From positions 1 through 5,275 of the forward strand of contig DMPJ01000374.1 in the NCBI GenBank assembly GCA_003456035.1: a DNA stretch of 5,275 bases, given 5' to 3'. Under the pieces are notes generated by a model that was given only the letters and a program-made list of their open reading frames with translations, searched no databases and was not told the DNA's origin. The translations under genes and the position numbers were made by a program. Shown here piece after piece: positions 5,108 to 5,275 of this stretch. This DNA is from Planktothrix sp. UBA8402. GTDB lineage: Bacteria; Cyanobacteriota; Cyanobacteriia; Cyanobacteriales; Microcoleaceae. Every line of letters begins with the position of its first letter. Within the stretch, counting starts at the first letter, position 1.

Positions 5108-5131
5108 AAAAAAAAATTTTCTGAGATCGTG

Positions 5132-5161
5132 TTGACTTTCCAAAATTTATGATAGTATATA
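5132..5161 (+). promoter_or_regulatory. Putative promoter of tRNA-Ser
   Basis: TTGACT (5132-5137, one mismatch to TTGACA) and TATATA (5156-5161) are 18 bases apart. They would start transcription near 5168, about 25 bases before the tRNA. An alternative -10, TATATT at 5158-5163, leaves a 20-base spacer. Confidence 0.5.
5154..5159 (-). promoter_or_regulatory. Putative -10 box of the ferredoxin/SNase-like operon
   Basis: On the minus strand this reads TATACT, 46 bases upstream of the ferredoxin ATG. A weak TTTCAT at 5177-5182 is spaced 17 bases away. The box overlaps the tRNA -10 on the opposite strand, so the two divergent promoters may compete. Confidence 0.4.
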
Positions 5162-5192
5162 TTTTCGTGGGTAAAAATGAAATATTCCACCT

Positions 5193-5275
5193 GGAGAGGT
5201 GGCCGAGCGGTTGAAGGCGCGACACTGGAAATGTCGTGATGAAGTAATTTATCCGAGGGTTCAAATCCCTCCCTC
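5193..5275 (+). tRNA. tRNA-Ser (anticodon GGA), 3' end cut by window
   Basis: The cloverleaf can be drawn in full: acceptor 5' strand GGAGAGG (5193-5199), D stem GCC/GGC, anticodon stem CGACA/TGTCG with loop CTGGAAA and anticodon GGA at 5227-5229, reading UCC and UCU. A long class II variable arm follows, with GATGAA pairing TTTATC around a GTAA loop, as expected for serine. The T arm is GAGGG-TTCAAAT-CCCTC. Only CCTC of the 3' acceptor strand lies inside the window; three more acceptor bases and the discriminator are missing. No intron is seen. Confidence 0.97.

Noticed and set aside
4889..5152. Plus-strand open frame of 87 codons
   Set aside because: It is antisense to the ferredoxin gene, whose cysteine motif is unmistakable.
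5061..5264. Minus-strand open frame of 67 codons across the tRNA
   Set aside because: It would run antisense through tRNA-Ser and into the ferredoxin gene in the wrong frame.
5193..5275. Integrated element at the tRNA
   Set aside because: The tRNA 3' end is outside the window and no integrase or repeated tRNA fragment is visible inside it.

Overview
The window looks like chromosomal DNA of a filamentous cyanobacterium, Planktothrix- or Oscillatoria-like. This rests on AT-rich intergenic DNA, two GCGATCGC (HIP1) octamers, dispersed GTAGGGTGCG...CGCACC hairpin repeats of the kind scattered through cyanobacterial genomes, and a plant-type [2Fe-2S] ferredoxin with an FdC2-like C-terminal tail. 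The genus is an inference; no marker gene fixes it.

Left part (1-849, minus strand): a two-gene operon. A small HEPN-like protein is followed after 10 bases by a gene that runs off the left edge. Only the first 124 residues of that gene are visible. They contain a segment resembling the core of BolA and end in a Pro/Gln-rich linker, as expected before a larger effector or NTPase domain. This is the part most like a conflict or regulatory system and the least described.

Middle (884-3082, plus strand): an aldo/keto reductase with its own promoter and a clear intrinsic terminator. A 362-base intergenic stretch follows, holding a degenerate dispersed repeat, a dyad and a hairpin over the ribosome binding site. 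Then comes a probable two-gene unit: a proline-rich lipoprotein and a small acidic protein made of three perfect-length 20-residue repeats.

Right part (3083-5143, minus strand): an extended-tail ferredoxin overlaps the start of a nuclease-fold (SNase-like) lipoprotein whose metal-binding and catalytic acidic residues are largely replaced. A 254-base gap is filled by four tandem hairpin units of about 58 bases, then comes an inositol-monophosphatase family enzyme. It converges on the repeat-protein gene with 32 bases between stops.

Right edge (5193-5275, plus strand): tRNA-Ser(GGA), cut by the window after four of the seven 3' acceptor bases. Its promoter overlaps that of the divergent ferredoxin gene.

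Most genes are ordinary housekeeping or hypothetical genes. The points worth a second look are the HEPN / BolA-like partial operon, the apparently inactive SNase lipoprotein with its unusual start, the ABBA-patterned tandem hairpin array, and the 60-base coding minisatellite.
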